From positions 200,299 to 264,298 of the forward strand of contig NZ_JAAGUY010000004.1 in assembly GCF_010868145.1 (NCBI RefSeq): a stretch of 64,000 nt of DNA, written 5' to 3'. The translations under genes were made by a program, and so were the position numbers. Of the stretch, positions 1-7,700 are shown piece after piece. The notes under the pieces were generated by a model. It was not told where the DNA came from. It did not search any database and saw only the letters and a program-made list of their open reading frames with translations. The stretch is from Nocardia cyriacigeorgica. Lineage in GTDB: Bacteria > Actinomycetota > Actinomycetes > Mycobacteriales > Mycobacteriaceae. Within the stretch, counting starts at the first letter, position 1; each line of letters opens with the position of its first letter.

Positions 1-309
1 GATACCCGCGCTGGTCGCCACCGTCGCCGCATGCGCCGAACGCTGCCCGGAGCGACACAGGAACACCACGGGGGCATCCGGATCGCGACCATCGAGGACG
101 GTGCTCAGCTGCTGGGCGAACTCGGTATTGCGCGCGCCCGTCCCGTCGACCCATTCGATCAGCACGGTCTGCCGGTCGATGGCGCTGGTGTCCGGAATGC
201 CGACGAATTTCCATTCGGCCTCGGTCCGCACGTCCACCAGGACCGCCCGGGGATCGTCGCGCAATATCTCCCACGCCTGCTTCGGGGTGATGTCGCCGGC
301 ATAAGTCAT
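1..309 (-). CDS. Rhodanese-like domain protein (cut by the window edge)
   Basis: Only the first 103 codons are inside the window; the C-terminus lies beyond base 1. The product has the two hallmarks of a rhodanese (sulfurtransferase) domain: DVRTEAEW at residues 26-33 and the active-site loop CRSGQRS at 85-91, whose Cys85 would carry the persulfide. The ATG at 309 is preceded by a good ribosome binding site (AGGAAGG). Family knowledge: an equivalent single-domain rhodanese (Rv0390) lies next to metZ in M. tuberculosis, so a sulfur-metabolism gene may follow outside the window; that is inference. The physiological sulfur acceptor cannot be read from the sequence. Confidence 0.9.
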   Translation of the reverse strand, partial: MTYAGDITPKQAWEILRDDPRAVLVDVRTEAEWKFVGIPDTSAIDRQTVLIEWVDGTGARNTEFAQQLSTVLDGRDPDAPVVFLCRSGQRSAHAATVATSAGI

Positions 310-478
310 GTGTGGCACCTTCCTCGAGAATCCGCACTTGCCGCATCTGGCTTCGATGCGAGCCAGGTCGTCACCCGGAGCACCCCACCGCGGAGGAGGG
401 TTGCCGGCCAGCAAGCCGGGGCTTGGCGCTGGCACTCATGACCTGAAACGAGATTGCCTGGCCAGGGGTTGTCGTGTC

Positions 479-498
479 AAACCCCCGATCAGGGGCTT
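479..498 (-). terminator. Short hairpin with T tail after the 509-988 gene
   Basis: On the minus strand a CCCC/GGGG stem closes a small TGAT-type loop and is followed by TTT. It lies 11 bases beyond the stop codon of the membrane protein gene that ends at 509, where a transcription terminator is expected. The stem is short, so the call is tentative. Confidence 0.4.
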
Positions 499-508
499 GC
501 GCAGGCGT

Positions 509-988
509 TCAGTGGCAGACCAGCCACTCGTTGTCGATGCGCCGCAGCTGCCAGGTTCCGGTCGTCTCGTCGCCGTCGACCTTGCTGGTGACCGTCGCGC
601 CGGCGCGGTCACCTTCGACCTTCATGTCGTCGACTTTCGTGATTTCTATGGCTTTTCCGGTCTCGCCCTCGTTCAGCCTGCCCGCCAGCGGCGAGCGCTT
701 CGGGTCGAAGTCCGGGCACACCGCTTCTCGCGGCGGCACCAAGCCGTAGCGCGAACTCGCCTCGCCGAAGTCACGCACCGCGGCGGCGACCCGGTCGGCC
801 TCTGTGACATTTTTCTCAACCGGCGAGACCAGCTCGGCGATGACGATGACAGCGAGCACGATGGCCGCGATCGCGGCGGCGATGATGAACGGCGCCATCG
901 AGCGGGTCGAATCGTCGGATTCCCGCCCGTTGCCAGGCATATCCCCGCCCTTGTCCTGGCCCGATTCGGCAGGCTGCTGATCGCTCAT
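509..988 (-). CDS. Small single-pass membrane protein, function unknown
   Basis: 159 residues: a polar, acidic N-terminus (about 30 residues), one strong transmembrane helix (about 32-54) and an extracytoplasmic domain ending in WLVCH. The arrangement (anchor, small alpha/beta domain, final W-x-VC) resembles the C-terminal part of the 805-residue protein at 22437-24854 and other DUF4878-like anchored proteins of mycolic-acid bacteria; this is a resemblance by eye. The ATG at 988 was chosen because the longer frame to 1093 is Arg/Pro-rich and has no ribosome binding site; an AGGGGA lies upstream at rather long spacing. Divergent from fprA. No function is assigned. Confidence 0.7.
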   Translation of the reverse strand: MSDQQPAESGQDKGGDMPGNGRESDDSTRSMAPFIIAAAIAAIVLAVIVIAELVSPVEKNVTEADRVAAAVRDFGEASSRYGLVPPREAVCPDFDPKRSPLAGRLNEGETGKAIEITKVDDMKVEGDRAGATVTSKVDGDETTGTWQLRRIDNEWLVCH

Positions 989-1089
989 GACAAACGATGA
1001 TCCCCTGGTCCCCGCAGGCCCCTCGAGAGGCCCCCGATAGAATCGGCAGGATCGCGGCCGGCGCCGTGCAGGTGAAATCCAGCCGTGCG

Positions 1090-1108
1090 TCAACTTAGCC
1101 TAAGCTAA
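1090..1108 (+). promoter_or_regulatory. Iron-box-like site (IdeR/DtxR family) upstream of fprA
   Basis: This 19-mer matches 15 of 19 positions of the IdeR/DtxR consensus TWAGGTTAGSCTWACCTWA by hand alignment. The right half is nearly perfect; four of the mismatches' positions are mostly in the left half. It ends 45 bases before the fprA start, a position where a bound iron repressor would cover the promoter. Confidence 0.5.
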
Positions 1109-1153
1109 ACACCGACGCCATTTACTGTCCCAACCATAAGGTGCGCGTAAACG

Positions 1154-2542
1154 ATGACCGAACAGACCGCAGCTGCACGCCCGCTCCGCATCGCGATCGT
1201 GGGTGCCGGACCGGCCGGTATCTACGCCGCCGATGCGTTGATGAAGTCGGATGCGGACGTGTCCATCGACCTCTATGAACGGATGCCAGCGCCGTTCGGC
1301 CTGATCCGCTACGGCGTGGCGCCGGACCACCCGCGCATCAAGGGCATCATCACCGCACTGCACAAGGTGCTGGACAAGCCGCAGGTGCGCCTGCTCGGCA
1401 ATATCGACTACGGCTCCGACATCACCCTCGACGACCTGCGGGTCTACTACGACGCGGTGATCTTCTCCACCGGCGCCAACGCCGACCGCGCGCTGCCGAT
1501 CCCCGGCATCGACCTGGACGGCTCCTACGGCGCCGCCGACTTCGTCTCCTGGTACGACGGGCACCCGGATGTGCCGCGCACCTGGCCGCTGGAGGCCGAG
1601 AAGGTCGCGGTGCTCGGTGTCGGCAACGTCGCGCTGGACATCGCGCGCGTGCTGGCCAAGACCGGTGACGAACTGCTGCCCACCGAGATCCCGCCGAACG
1701 TCTACAAGGGCCTGAAGGAGAACAAGGCCGTCGAGGTGCACGTCTTCGGACGTCGCGGCCCGGCTCAGGCCAAGTTCACCCCGCTGGAGCTGCGCGAGCT
1801 GGACCACTCGCCCACCATCGAGGTCATCGTCGACCCCGAGGACATCGACTACGACGAGGGCTCCGAGGCCACGCGCCGCCACTCCAAGCAGGTCGACATG
1901 GTCGCCAACACCCTCGAACAGTGGGCCATCCGCGATCAAGGCGACCGCCCGCACAAGCTGTACCTGCACTTCTTCGAGTCGCCCGCCGAGGTGCTCGGTG
2001 AGGACGGCAAGGTCGTCGGCCTGAAGACCGAGCGCACCCAGCTCGACGGCACCGGCAACGTCAAGGGCACCGGCGAGTACCGGACCTGGGACGTGCAGGC
2101 CGTCTATCGTGCCGTCGGCTACCTGTCGCAGAACATCACCAACCTGCCGTTCGACGATCAGGCGGGCGTTGTGCCCAATGAGGCCGGACGCGTGCTTGCC
2201 GACGAAAACGCCGACGACGCGGGCCGCTACATGCCCGGCACCTACGTCACCGGCTGGATCAAGCGCGGCCCGGTCGGCCTGATCGGCCACACCAAGGGCG
2301 ATGCCAACGAGACCGTGGCCTGCCTGCTCGACGACAGCAAGAACTTCACCCCCGCCGAGCGGCCCGAGCCCGAAGCGGTGCTCGAGTTCCTCGAAGGTAA
2401 GGGCATTCCGTTCACCACCTGGGACGGCTGGTACCGCCTCGACGCCCACGAGCGTGCGCTCGGCGAGCCCGAGGGCCGCGAGCGAGTCAAGGTCGTCGAG
2501 CGTGAGGACATGCTGCGCGCCAGCGAGCCGCACAAAGTCTGA
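1154..2542 (+). CDS. fprA: NADPH-ferredoxin reductase FprA
   Basis: 462 residues, close to the usual length of mycobacterial FprA. It moves electrons from NADPH through FAD to ferredoxin, feeding cytochromes P450 and other iron-sulfur systems in the cytosol. The FAD Rossmann motif GAGPAG is at residues 17-22, a second nucleotide motif (GVGNVALDIARVL) is near residue 155, and the C-terminal block WIKRGPVGLIGHTKGDA is the family signature of the adrenodoxin-reductase group. The ATG at 1154 has AAGGTG upstream. The gene is divergent from a small membrane protein gene and sits downstream of an iron-box-like site, which suggests control by iron. Confidence 0.95.
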   Translation: MTEQTAAARPLRIAIVGAGPAGIYAADALMKSDADVSIDLYERMPAPFGLIRYGVAPDHPRIKGIITALHKVLDKPQVRLLGNIDYGSDITLDDLRVYYDAVIFSTGANADRALPIPGIDLDGSYGAADFVSWYDGHPDVPRTWPLEAEKVAVLGVGNVALDIARVLAKTGDELLPTEIPPNVYKGLKENKAVEVHVFGRRGPAQAKFTPLELRELDHSPTIEVIVDPEDIDYDEGSEATRRHSKQVDMVANTLEQWAIRDQGDRPHKLYLHFFESPAEVLGEDGKVVGLKTERTQLDGTGNVKGTGEYRTWDVQAVYRAVGYLSQNITNLPFDDQAGVVPNEAGRVLADENADDAGRYMPGTYVTGWIKRGPVGLIGHTKGDANETVACLLDDSKNFTPAERPEPEAVLEFLEGKGIPFTTWDGWYRLDAHERALGEPEGRERVKVVEREDMLRASEPHKV

Positions 2543-2596
2543 CCGCTACCCGGGATCGGGAAGGCGCGAAACCCGACGCTGAGGCATGCTGTACAG

Positions 2597-3466
2597 GTGT
2601 TCGATGCCCATGTCCACATCATCGATCCGCGGTTCCCGCTGATCGAAAATGAGGGCTACCTGCCGGAGCCCTACACCATCGACGATTACCGAAAGCGCAT
2701 GTCGCGCTTCGACGTCGCCGGCGGTGCGGTGGTCAGTGCTTCCTTCCAGGGCAGCGATCAGAGTTATCTGCGGGCGGCACTGGCCGAGCTCGGCGAGGGC
2801 TGGGTCGGCGTCACCCGGTTGCCGCTGGACACCAGCGACGAGGAAATCGTCGATCTGGACCGGGTCGGGGTGCGCGCGCTGCGGTTCAACCTCAAGCGCG
2901 CTGCCGCCGATATCGCCGCGATGACAGTGCAGGCGATCCGGGCGTATGAGCTGGCGGGCTGGCATGTCGAGGTCTATATCGACGGCCAGATGCTCGCCTC
3001 GCTGCAACCGGTGATCCTGAAGCTGCCTGCGCTGTCGATCGACCACCTCGGCATGTCCGAGGACGGCCTGCCCTACCTGCTGGACCTGGTCGACCGCGGC
3101 GCCAGGGTCAAGGCGACCGGCTTCGGCCGGGTCGACATGGACGTCGCCACCGCGCTGCGCCGCATCCACGCGGTCAGCCCCGAGGCCCTCATGTTCGGCA
3201 CCGACCTCCCCGGCACCCGAGCAGGGCGCCCCTTCGAGGACTCCGACGTCGACCTGCTCTGCGACGTCGTCGGCACCGATATGTACAAGGTCCTCGAAGA
3301 CAACGCCCGCGCCTTCTACCGGCTGCCACCTGTGGAACGCGCGGTCCAGGACCCCGATCCGACGCTCCCCCTGCACGCCCCACCCGAGCCGACCCTGCCG
3401 CTGCGTCGCTCGGATCTGCCGACGCCCGAATCGCTGGATACGGTTCCGCTACCGATCGTGGAGTGA
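2597..3466 (+). CDS. Amidohydrolase family protein (TIM-barrel metal hydrolase)
   Basis: 289 residues. The GTG start puts the metal-binding pair H5-x-H7 (FDAHVHIIDP) at the very N-terminus, as usual for the amidohydrolase-2 (ACMSD-like) family, and the late motif FGTDLPGTR supplies the conserved Asp. Such enzymes act on small cyclic or carboxylated substrates; the substrate here is unknown. After the barrel a Pro-rich tail of about 45 residues contains three Thr motifs (DPTLPL, EPTLPL, DTVPL), not part of the catalytic fold. A CATGCT hexamer ends 6 bases before the GTG, so the message may be leaderless. It follows fprA by 54 bases and could be co-transcribed. Confidence 0.85.
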   Translation: MFDAHVHIIDPRFPLIENEGYLPEPYTIDDYRKRMSRFDVAGGAVVSASFQGSDQSYLRAALAELGEGWVGVTRLPLDTSDEEIVDLDRVGVRALRFNLKRAAADIAAMTVQAIRAYELAGWHVEVYIDGQMLASLQPVILKLPALSIDHLGMSEDGLPYLLDLVDRGARVKATGFGRVDMDVATALRRIHAVSPEALMFGTDLPGTRAGRPFEDSDVDLLCDVVGTDMYKVLEDNARAFYRLPPVERAVQDPDPTLPLHAPPEPTLPLRRSDLPTPESLDTVPLPIVE

Positions 3467-3469
3467 TCC

Positions 3470-3484
3470 TGCCCGGACCGGGCA
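3470..3484. terminator. Perfect 7-bp inverted repeat after the amidohydrolase gene
   Basis: TGCCCGG-A-CCGGGCA begins 3 bases after the amidohydrolase stop codon. It precedes the larger hairpin at 3502-3534 in the same convergent gap and may assist termination. With a one-base centre it could form a hairpin only after opening some pairs. Confidence 0.35.
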
Positions 3485-3501
3485 ATCCGAATAGCTCGGG
3501 A

Positions 3502-3534
3502 GAGTGGTTCGCGGGTGCGCCCCGCGAACCACTC
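3502..3534. terminator. Bidirectional terminator between convergent genes
   Basis: A perfect 14-bp inverted repeat (first arm GAGTGGTTCGCGGG, loop TGCGC) lies between the convergent amidohydrolase and secreted-protein genes. There is no T run, but U-less terminators are common in high-GC actinobacteria. The position and the perfect stem make termination of both transcripts the simplest reading. Confidence 0.75.
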
Positions 3535-3544
3535 GACCCATCGT

Positions 3545-3949
3545 TCAGCGGCAGTGAACCTTGAAGGTCTGCCACTTGTCGTCAGCGATGAGGCCGCCCC
3601 AGTCGATGCACTTGCCCTTGGCCTCGACCGTCACCGGACCCGCGTACTCCTTGTACTTGTCGTCGTCGATGACCTCTTTGTCGTGGTCGGACGACAGCCG
3701 CAGACCGGCACCCATCCGGATCGGATCGCCCGGCTGATCACGTACGGTGACAACGCAGTTCTTCGAGCCGTCGTAGGTGAGGAAGACCGTGCCGCCCTTC
3801 AGCTCGTGTAAGTCGATGACCTTGAATCCGGCACCACACTGACCTCCGTAGGTCGCCGCGGACGCGGTGGCGGGGAGCACAACCGCGGTTCCCGCCGCGA
3901 TTCCGATGGCGCCCGCACATACGGCGATCGCCTTCCTGGTGTTGAGCAT
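3545..3949 (-). CDS. Secreted spore-associated-protein-A-like protein
   Basis: 134 residues. A Sec signal peptide (KAIAVCAGAIGIAAG core, cleavage after ATASA near residue 33) leaves a mature protein of about 100 residues. The mature part carries the features I remember from Streptomyces spore-associated protein A: CGAGFKVIDL near its start, GTVFLTYDGSKNCVVTVRD in the middle, then YAGPV and KGKCIDWGG, with four cysteines that could form two disulfides. The function of that family is not established. The ATG at 3949 (LNTRKAIAV follows) is preferred over the longer frame because it begins the signal peptide; GAGAGG lies upstream. Confidence 0.8.
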   Translation of the reverse strand: MLNTRKAIAVCAGAIGIAAGTAVVLPATASAATYGGQCGAGFKVIDLHELKGGTVFLTYDGSKNCVVTVRDQPGDPIRMGAGLRLSSDHDKEVIDDDKYKEYAGPVTVEAKGKCIDWGGLIADDKWQTFKVHCR

Positions 3950-4111
3950 GTCGAAATTTTTCCTCTCGATGTGGTTCTTCGATTCAGCTACCCACGCCGT
4001 AAACACCCAAAACACGAATTCTTCCAATACACCCGAGGTAGGTCATGATTGGATTGCCGCAGTACCCCCAGCGCACGAAATGTTCGCAGAAACGCACCGA
4101 TTCCGAATGAA

Positions 4112-4438
4112 CTATCCGAGCTTCGCGAGCCTTTCCTGCTCTTTCTGATAAGCGCGCCATGCCTGTTGCGTCGGGGTCGGCTTCGTGGTGAGGGCCGTCC
4201 AGTCGGTCGAGCGGACGAAGTTCACCACCATCATCACCGGCAGGATGAAGGCGTGGAAGAGGATCAGGTAGCTGCCGCCCTCGAAGAGGAAGGCCAAATA
4301 TCCTGCGTAGGCAAGGAATCCGGCGCCGAGCGCACCGTTGAGCCATCGGAACGCCTCGCTCTGCCCGCCCTTGACGACGGCCATCACGATCATGATGGAG
4401 CCGCTGAGCGCGAGCAGTCCGACGTACCAATCGAACAT
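4112..4438 (-). CDS. Small three-helix membrane protein, function unknown
   Basis: 108 residues with hydrophobic segments at about 4-22, 35-52 and 55-75, then a charged C-terminal tail ending QERLAKLG that is probably cytoplasmic. The start is well supported by GGGAGGAAC 4 bases upstream of the ATG at 4438. I do not recognise the family. It stands alone between a secreted protein gene and an NlpC/P60 gene on the same strand, with gaps of over 120 bases on both sides, so it is probably a separate transcript. Confidence 0.75.
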   Translation of the reverse strand: MFDWYVGLLALSGSIMIVMAVVKGGQSEAFRWLNGALGAGFLAYAGYLAFLFEGGSYLILFHAFILPVMMVVNFVRSTDWTALTTKPTPTQQAWRAYQKEQERLAKLG

Positions 4439-4564
4439 GGTGTTCCTCCCGAGTCATGGTGCGGCGCTGCGGCAGCACCGGATGACCGATAGGAAACCCC
4501 GAATTCCTTGCCGAACGCTTACCGAACCCTTACGTCACCACTCACGGGCGGCCTGTCCAGATCA

Positions 4565-5311
4565 TCAGTACCGGCGGGCGCCGGCGAACGGCATTGTCGC
4601 CATATCGGATTCGACGACACCGCTGCCCGACGTCGAGGCGTGGATGACCTTGCCCGCACCCGAGTACAGCGCAGAGTGGCCGCCACCGTAGAACGACACC
4701 AGATCGCCGGGGCGAAGTTCGTTCCGCGAGACCGGGGTTCCGGTGGCGAGCTGTTGCTGGCTGGTCCGCGGTAGGTCGATGCCCGCCCGGCCGTATGACC
4801 ATTGCACCAGGCCGGAGCAGTCGAACGCGTTGGGGCCGGTCCCACCTGTCGCGTAGCTCGCGCCCAGCTTGCTGCGGGCGGCCGCGATGGCGGCATCACC
4901 CCGGGTCTGCTCGGGGACAACGGCGGGCGCGGGCGGCGGGACGCCCGGCAGGAAGGACAGGTCAACGGGTAGGTGCGGGATGGTGAAATCAATGGGCTGA
5001 GCTGGGGCCGGTTCGTGGGCGGTGAACTCAGCCCTGACCGGGTCGATTGCCGGCTCGCCGATACCGAATTTCGCCGGTGGAATATTGTCCGCCGGGATGT
5101 TCGCCAACTCTGGAGCGTCGAAACTATCCGGAATGACAATGTCCACTGGAATATCAAAAGTACCTATTCCGGGAACTGCCACTGGCTGCGCGGTTGCCGA
5201 TCCGGTGGCCGGCAACAGCACTCCCATAGCTCCGGCCGCAGAGCCGATGAACAGCAGGAATGCACGGCGCAGCCAGCGCGAATATCGCACGTCGTCGTCA
5301 GATGATGCCAT
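4565..5311 (-). CDS. Secreted NlpC/P60 peptidoglycan hydrolase
   Basis: 248 residues. A signal or anchor segment (about 17-42, with Arg residues before it) is followed by a Pro-rich linker of about 95 residues and a C-terminal NlpC/P60 domain (about 138-248). The catalytic Cys165 lies in FDCSGLVQWSYG, the second residue is His212 in GGGHSALY and the third is probably His224 in KVIHAS. Family enzymes cleave peptide bonds in peptidoglycan stems, for example in cell separation (RipA-type proteins). No extra binding domain is present. GGAGG precedes the ATG at 5311. I examined the long upstream leader for a ydaO-type riboswitch and saw none. Confidence 0.93.
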   Translation of the reverse strand: MASSDDDVRYSRWLRRAFLLFIGSAAGAMGVLLPATGSATAQPVAVPGIGTFDIPVDIVIPDSFDAPELANIPADNIPPAKFGIGEPAIDPVRAEFTAHEPAPAQPIDFTIPHLPVDLSFLPGVPPPAPAVVPEQTRGDAAIAAARSKLGASYATGGTGPNAFDCSGLVQWSYGRAGIDLPRTSQQQLATGTPVSRNELRPGDLVSFYGGGHSALYSGAGKVIHASTSGSGVVESDMATMPFAGARRY

Positions 5312-5662
5312 GATGCGGTCCTCCGATGCTCACATCGAGGCCTATGGCGGACGATCGTTGTTCACCACGGCCTTCGAATTGATTCGAAAAACGTCACGGT
5401 GATCTGTTCGGTCCAGTCGATCCGATCGTCGATCTTTCATTCATCGGAACGCCGAGCACAGCGGAACACGCCGAGTTGATATAACAAAACAATAACAACC
5501 AGCTATCTCGGGCTAATTACATCGCGTTTTTGCTCCAATTCGCCCCGGTCAGCGAGCCCGGTGCTTCTACACCACTCACGAATGGGACGCCTGCACCGCC
5601 GGTATCGAAGCCGGCGAGTTCGCACTCCTCACCGCCGCCTGACGCATAGCATCGCGGGCATC
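5312..5662. other. A+T-richer intergenic region, divergent promoters
   Basis: About 350 bases between the NlpC/P60 gene (leftward) and a small membrane protein gene (rightward). It is clearly richer in A+T than its surroundings around 5465-5525 (for example GATATAACAAAACAATAAC), as expected for a long regulated promoter region. I see no convincing ORF and no riboswitch core. Confidence 0.5.
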
Positions 5663-5971
5663 ATGACTCGATCAGGAAACGACCGCGTGGCAGAAGTCTC
5701 CCGCCCGTTCAGCAGCCTGGTGCTCATACTCGGTGTGGCCGTTGCGATTCCGACACTCGCGACTCTCGCGTTCGCGACCATTGGCCACCCCGAATGCGCA
5801 GACATCCCCGAGGATGTGGGTCCGTGCGGATACTGGGCCCGCGTGGCGGAGTACGGGCCGTTCATCATCCTGTGGGGCACGGCCATCACGGCAAGCTTCG
5901 GCGTCGTGGGGTGGCTGATGCTTCGCGCCATACTCGGACTCTCCGCGGCGCTACTCCGTCGCCGCGAGTAA
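5663..5971 (+). CDS. Small two-helix membrane protein, function unknown
   Basis: 102 residues: a short charged N-terminus, a first transmembrane helix (about 16-38), a loop with two cysteines (PECADIPEDVGPCGYW) and a second helix (about 55-85), ending RRRE. The two loop cysteines could form an extracytoplasmic disulfide. The ATG at 5663 has no strong ribosome binding site, but TAGCAT ends 10 bases upstream, so the leader may be only about 3 bases. I do not recognise the family. Confidence 0.6.
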   Translation: MTRSGNDRVAEVSRPFSSLVLILGVAVAIPTLATLAFATIGHPECADIPEDVGPCGYWARVAEYGPFIILWGTAITASFGVVGWLMLRAILGLSAALLRRRE

Positions 5972-6016
5972 CGCACGATTGTCGAGCCTTGGGGGCGTGC
6001 GATGGCGCGGCTCGTA

Positions 6017-6460
6017 TCAGCCAAGTCCGTGGCGAATCCGTCGTTGAACCTCGCGGACGCACGGAGTCACGGCGAACGACTTGTCGGGGTCTTCGCCCGG
6101 AGACGCCCAGTATTCGAACGTCTGCGCTATGGCACATGCCGATGTGGCCTCCCATACCGCAACCAGCGCAGCGACCAGTAGTTCGTCCCGTTCATGCAGA
6201 TCATCTCGTTCGCTCGCGGACGCCAGGACCAGATTCAGCAGCCAGTAGGTCAACTCCCACTCCGCCTTGTTCGCGACCAGCAGACCGACGAACTCATCGA
6301 GCCGTTGCGGATCGGACACCTCGACTGGCCAGTCCTGCATCCAATCTTCGTGAACCACATTCGCCACCTGCGCCGCGCGCAGCATCGATTCGCGAGTCGG
6401 GTGAGTCCTGTCGTGCACGACGGCGCCAACGCCGACGATCAATTCGTCGTGGGATGCCAC
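6017..6460 (-). CDS. Hypothetical acidic helical protein coupled to an FHA-HTH regulator
   Basis: About 147 residues if the GTG at 6460 is used; it then overlaps the end of the upstream regulator gene by 22 bases, which suggests translational coupling. The product is rich in Leu, Ala, Glu and Trp with no signal peptide and no transmembrane segment (for example RLDEFVGLLVANKAEWELTY). I do not recognise a family. The same frame stays open upstream inside the regulator gene, but that part is Arg-rich and looks like a high-GC artefact. An ATG about 27 codons further in is an alternative start. Confidence 0.6.
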   Translation of the reverse strand: MASHDELIVGVGAVVHDRTHPTRESMLRAAQVANVVHEDWMQDWPVEVSDPQRLDEFVGLLVANKAEWELTYWLLNLVLASASERDDLHERDELLVAALVAVWEATSACAIAQTFEYWASPGEDPDKSFAVTPCVREVQRRIRHGLG

Positions 6461-7209
6461 CGGTCGGTACCCGCCGCTCGGGAGCCGGTATTCACCGGCT
6501 TGCTCTCGACGATTACGCCACTCGCGACGGCGTGCTCGGCCAGACGCAGGCGCTTCTGATTCGGTGGCAGCTCTTCGATCCCGAAGGTCCGGAACAGTGC
6601 GCGCATGTGGGTCTTGACCGTGGCGATGCTGAGGCTCAGCTCGCGGGCGATCTGGCAATTCGACGCCGGGAACGCTAAGGGGTGCTGCGCGTTGCGAGGA
6701 CGGCACAGCGCCTCCAGTACCAGATACTGTGCTCCGGTCAGCGAATTCGCGGTCGGCGCTCCGACCAGTCCAGCGGTGGTTTCCCGCTCGGGCTCCTCGT
6801 CTCGGAGGACGAACACTGATTGCCCCATCCGGATGATATCGCCGGTATTCAACCTCCGGCATCCGCAGACCCGCTCGCCGTTGACAAATGTCCCATTCTT
6901 CGACAGTCCATTGTCGACGATGACCCAGCAGTCGCACACCCACTCGATGATTGCGTGCAGGCGTGAGACCGTCGAATCGGCGGGCACGCTGATATCGGCC
7001 GTTTCCGACCGTCCGATCGTCACACCGGATGCAGTCGGCTTCAGTGGAAATCCACGCCACATGCCGGGCGCGATCTGCTGACACAGAGTGGGACGAACGA
7101 CTCGCCGCCGCGTTGCCGACCGACCGGCAAACGGGTTCGGCAATTGATCATGGCGCTCGGTTCCGTCTGACCTTGACATGATTACCGGGTTCCGTTCGAG
7201 GTACATCAT
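6439..7209 (-). CDS. FHA domain regulator with C-terminal HTH
   Basis: 256 residues counted from the ATG at 7209. An FHA domain (about 58-138) shows IGRSETADI, VSRLHAIIEW and SKNGTFVNGERV, the usual phosphothreonine-binding elements. It is followed by a DNA-binding region (about 155-230) with a LuxR/sigma-region-4-like helix-turn-helix (ARELSLSIATVKTHMRALF). It probably links Ser/Thr-kinase signals to transcription. Unusual are two C-x-C pairs in the FHA domain, C92/C94 and C115/C117. The start is uncertain: GTG at 7245 and ATGs at 7206 and 7179 are also in frame and none has a strong ribosome binding site. Confidence 0.88.
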   Translation of the reverse strand: MMYLERNPVIMSRSDGTERHDQLPNPFAGRSATRRRVVRPTLCQQIAPGMWRGFPLKPTASGVTIGRSETADISVPADSTVSRLHAIIEWVCDCWVIVDNGLSKNGTFVNGERVCGCRRLNTGDIIRMGQSVFVLRDEEPERETTAGLVGAPTANSLTGAQYLVLEALCRPRNAQHPLAFPASNCQIARELSLSIATVKTHMRALFRTFGIEELPPNQKRLRLAEHAVASGVIVESKPVNTGSRAAGTDRWHPTTN

Positions 7210-7447
7210 GATCTGCCGGCCCGAGCTCGATCGCTCGCCGTGCACCCCTGCTACGACCGCGTTCTCAGCAGCTTACCCCACTCGGGGGTCGCTTCGGCTG
7301 GCGTTCGACACCTGTTTCACATCGCTGGGCTGAAGAGATTCAGCCCCGGGGATGATAGCCCCTCGGCCCCGTTCGCGAGCACAGTTGATGGTGTTCATCC
7401 TTCAACGATATGAAGGCATCTGAATGTACCCAATTCAAGGAATAACC

Positions 7448-7669
7448 ATGAGCAAGAATACATTCCGTGCCACGGTGGCGGCTGCGGCAATCGCGCCGAT
7501 GATCGCCCTCGGGTCAGGTATCGGCACTGCCGCCCCGGTCGAGGCGCCATCGCCGGTCCAGGTAGAGCCCGCCGTGTTGTCGTCCACGATCCCGCCCTTC
7601 CTGTGGCCGCTCATCCCGTTCTGCTTCACCCCATTCCCGCACCCCGGTTCGTTCATCTGCTGGGCGTAA
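7448..7669 (+). CDS. Very small secreted protein with Pro/aromatic-rich tail
   Basis: 73 residues. A clear Sec signal peptide (TVAAAAIAPMIALGSGIGTAA) leaves a mature peptide of about 35-38 residues. The mature part begins with a Val/Pro/Glu-rich stretch and ends in a remarkable Pro- and aromatic-rich segment with two cysteines (PFLWPLIPFCF, then PFPHPGSFICWA). AAGGAA lies just upstream of the ATG at 7448. I do not recognise it. The two cysteines could form an intra- or intermolecular disulfide. Only 31 bases separate its stop from the end of the convergent DUF456 gene. Confidence 0.7.
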   Translation: MSKNTFRATVAAAAIAPMIALGSGIGTAAPVEAPSPVQVEPAVLSSTIPPFLWPLIPFCFTPFPHPGSFICWA

Positions 7670-7700
7670 TTACGTCACTATCCAAGAAACGAAAAAGCTG

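Noticed and set aside
1100..2533. 477-codon open frame opposite fprA
   Set aside because: Antisense to a clear FprA; Val/Asp/Gly-rich artefact.
5312..5560. ydaO/c-di-AMP riboswitch upstream of the NlpC/P60 gene
   Set aside because: Such switches often precede actinobacterial wall hydrolases, but I could not find the conserved core here.
6461..7084. Long upstream extension of the 147-residue gene inside the FHA gene
   Set aside because: This part is Arg-rich and overlaps the recognised FHA-HTH coding frame, so only the downstream part is kept.
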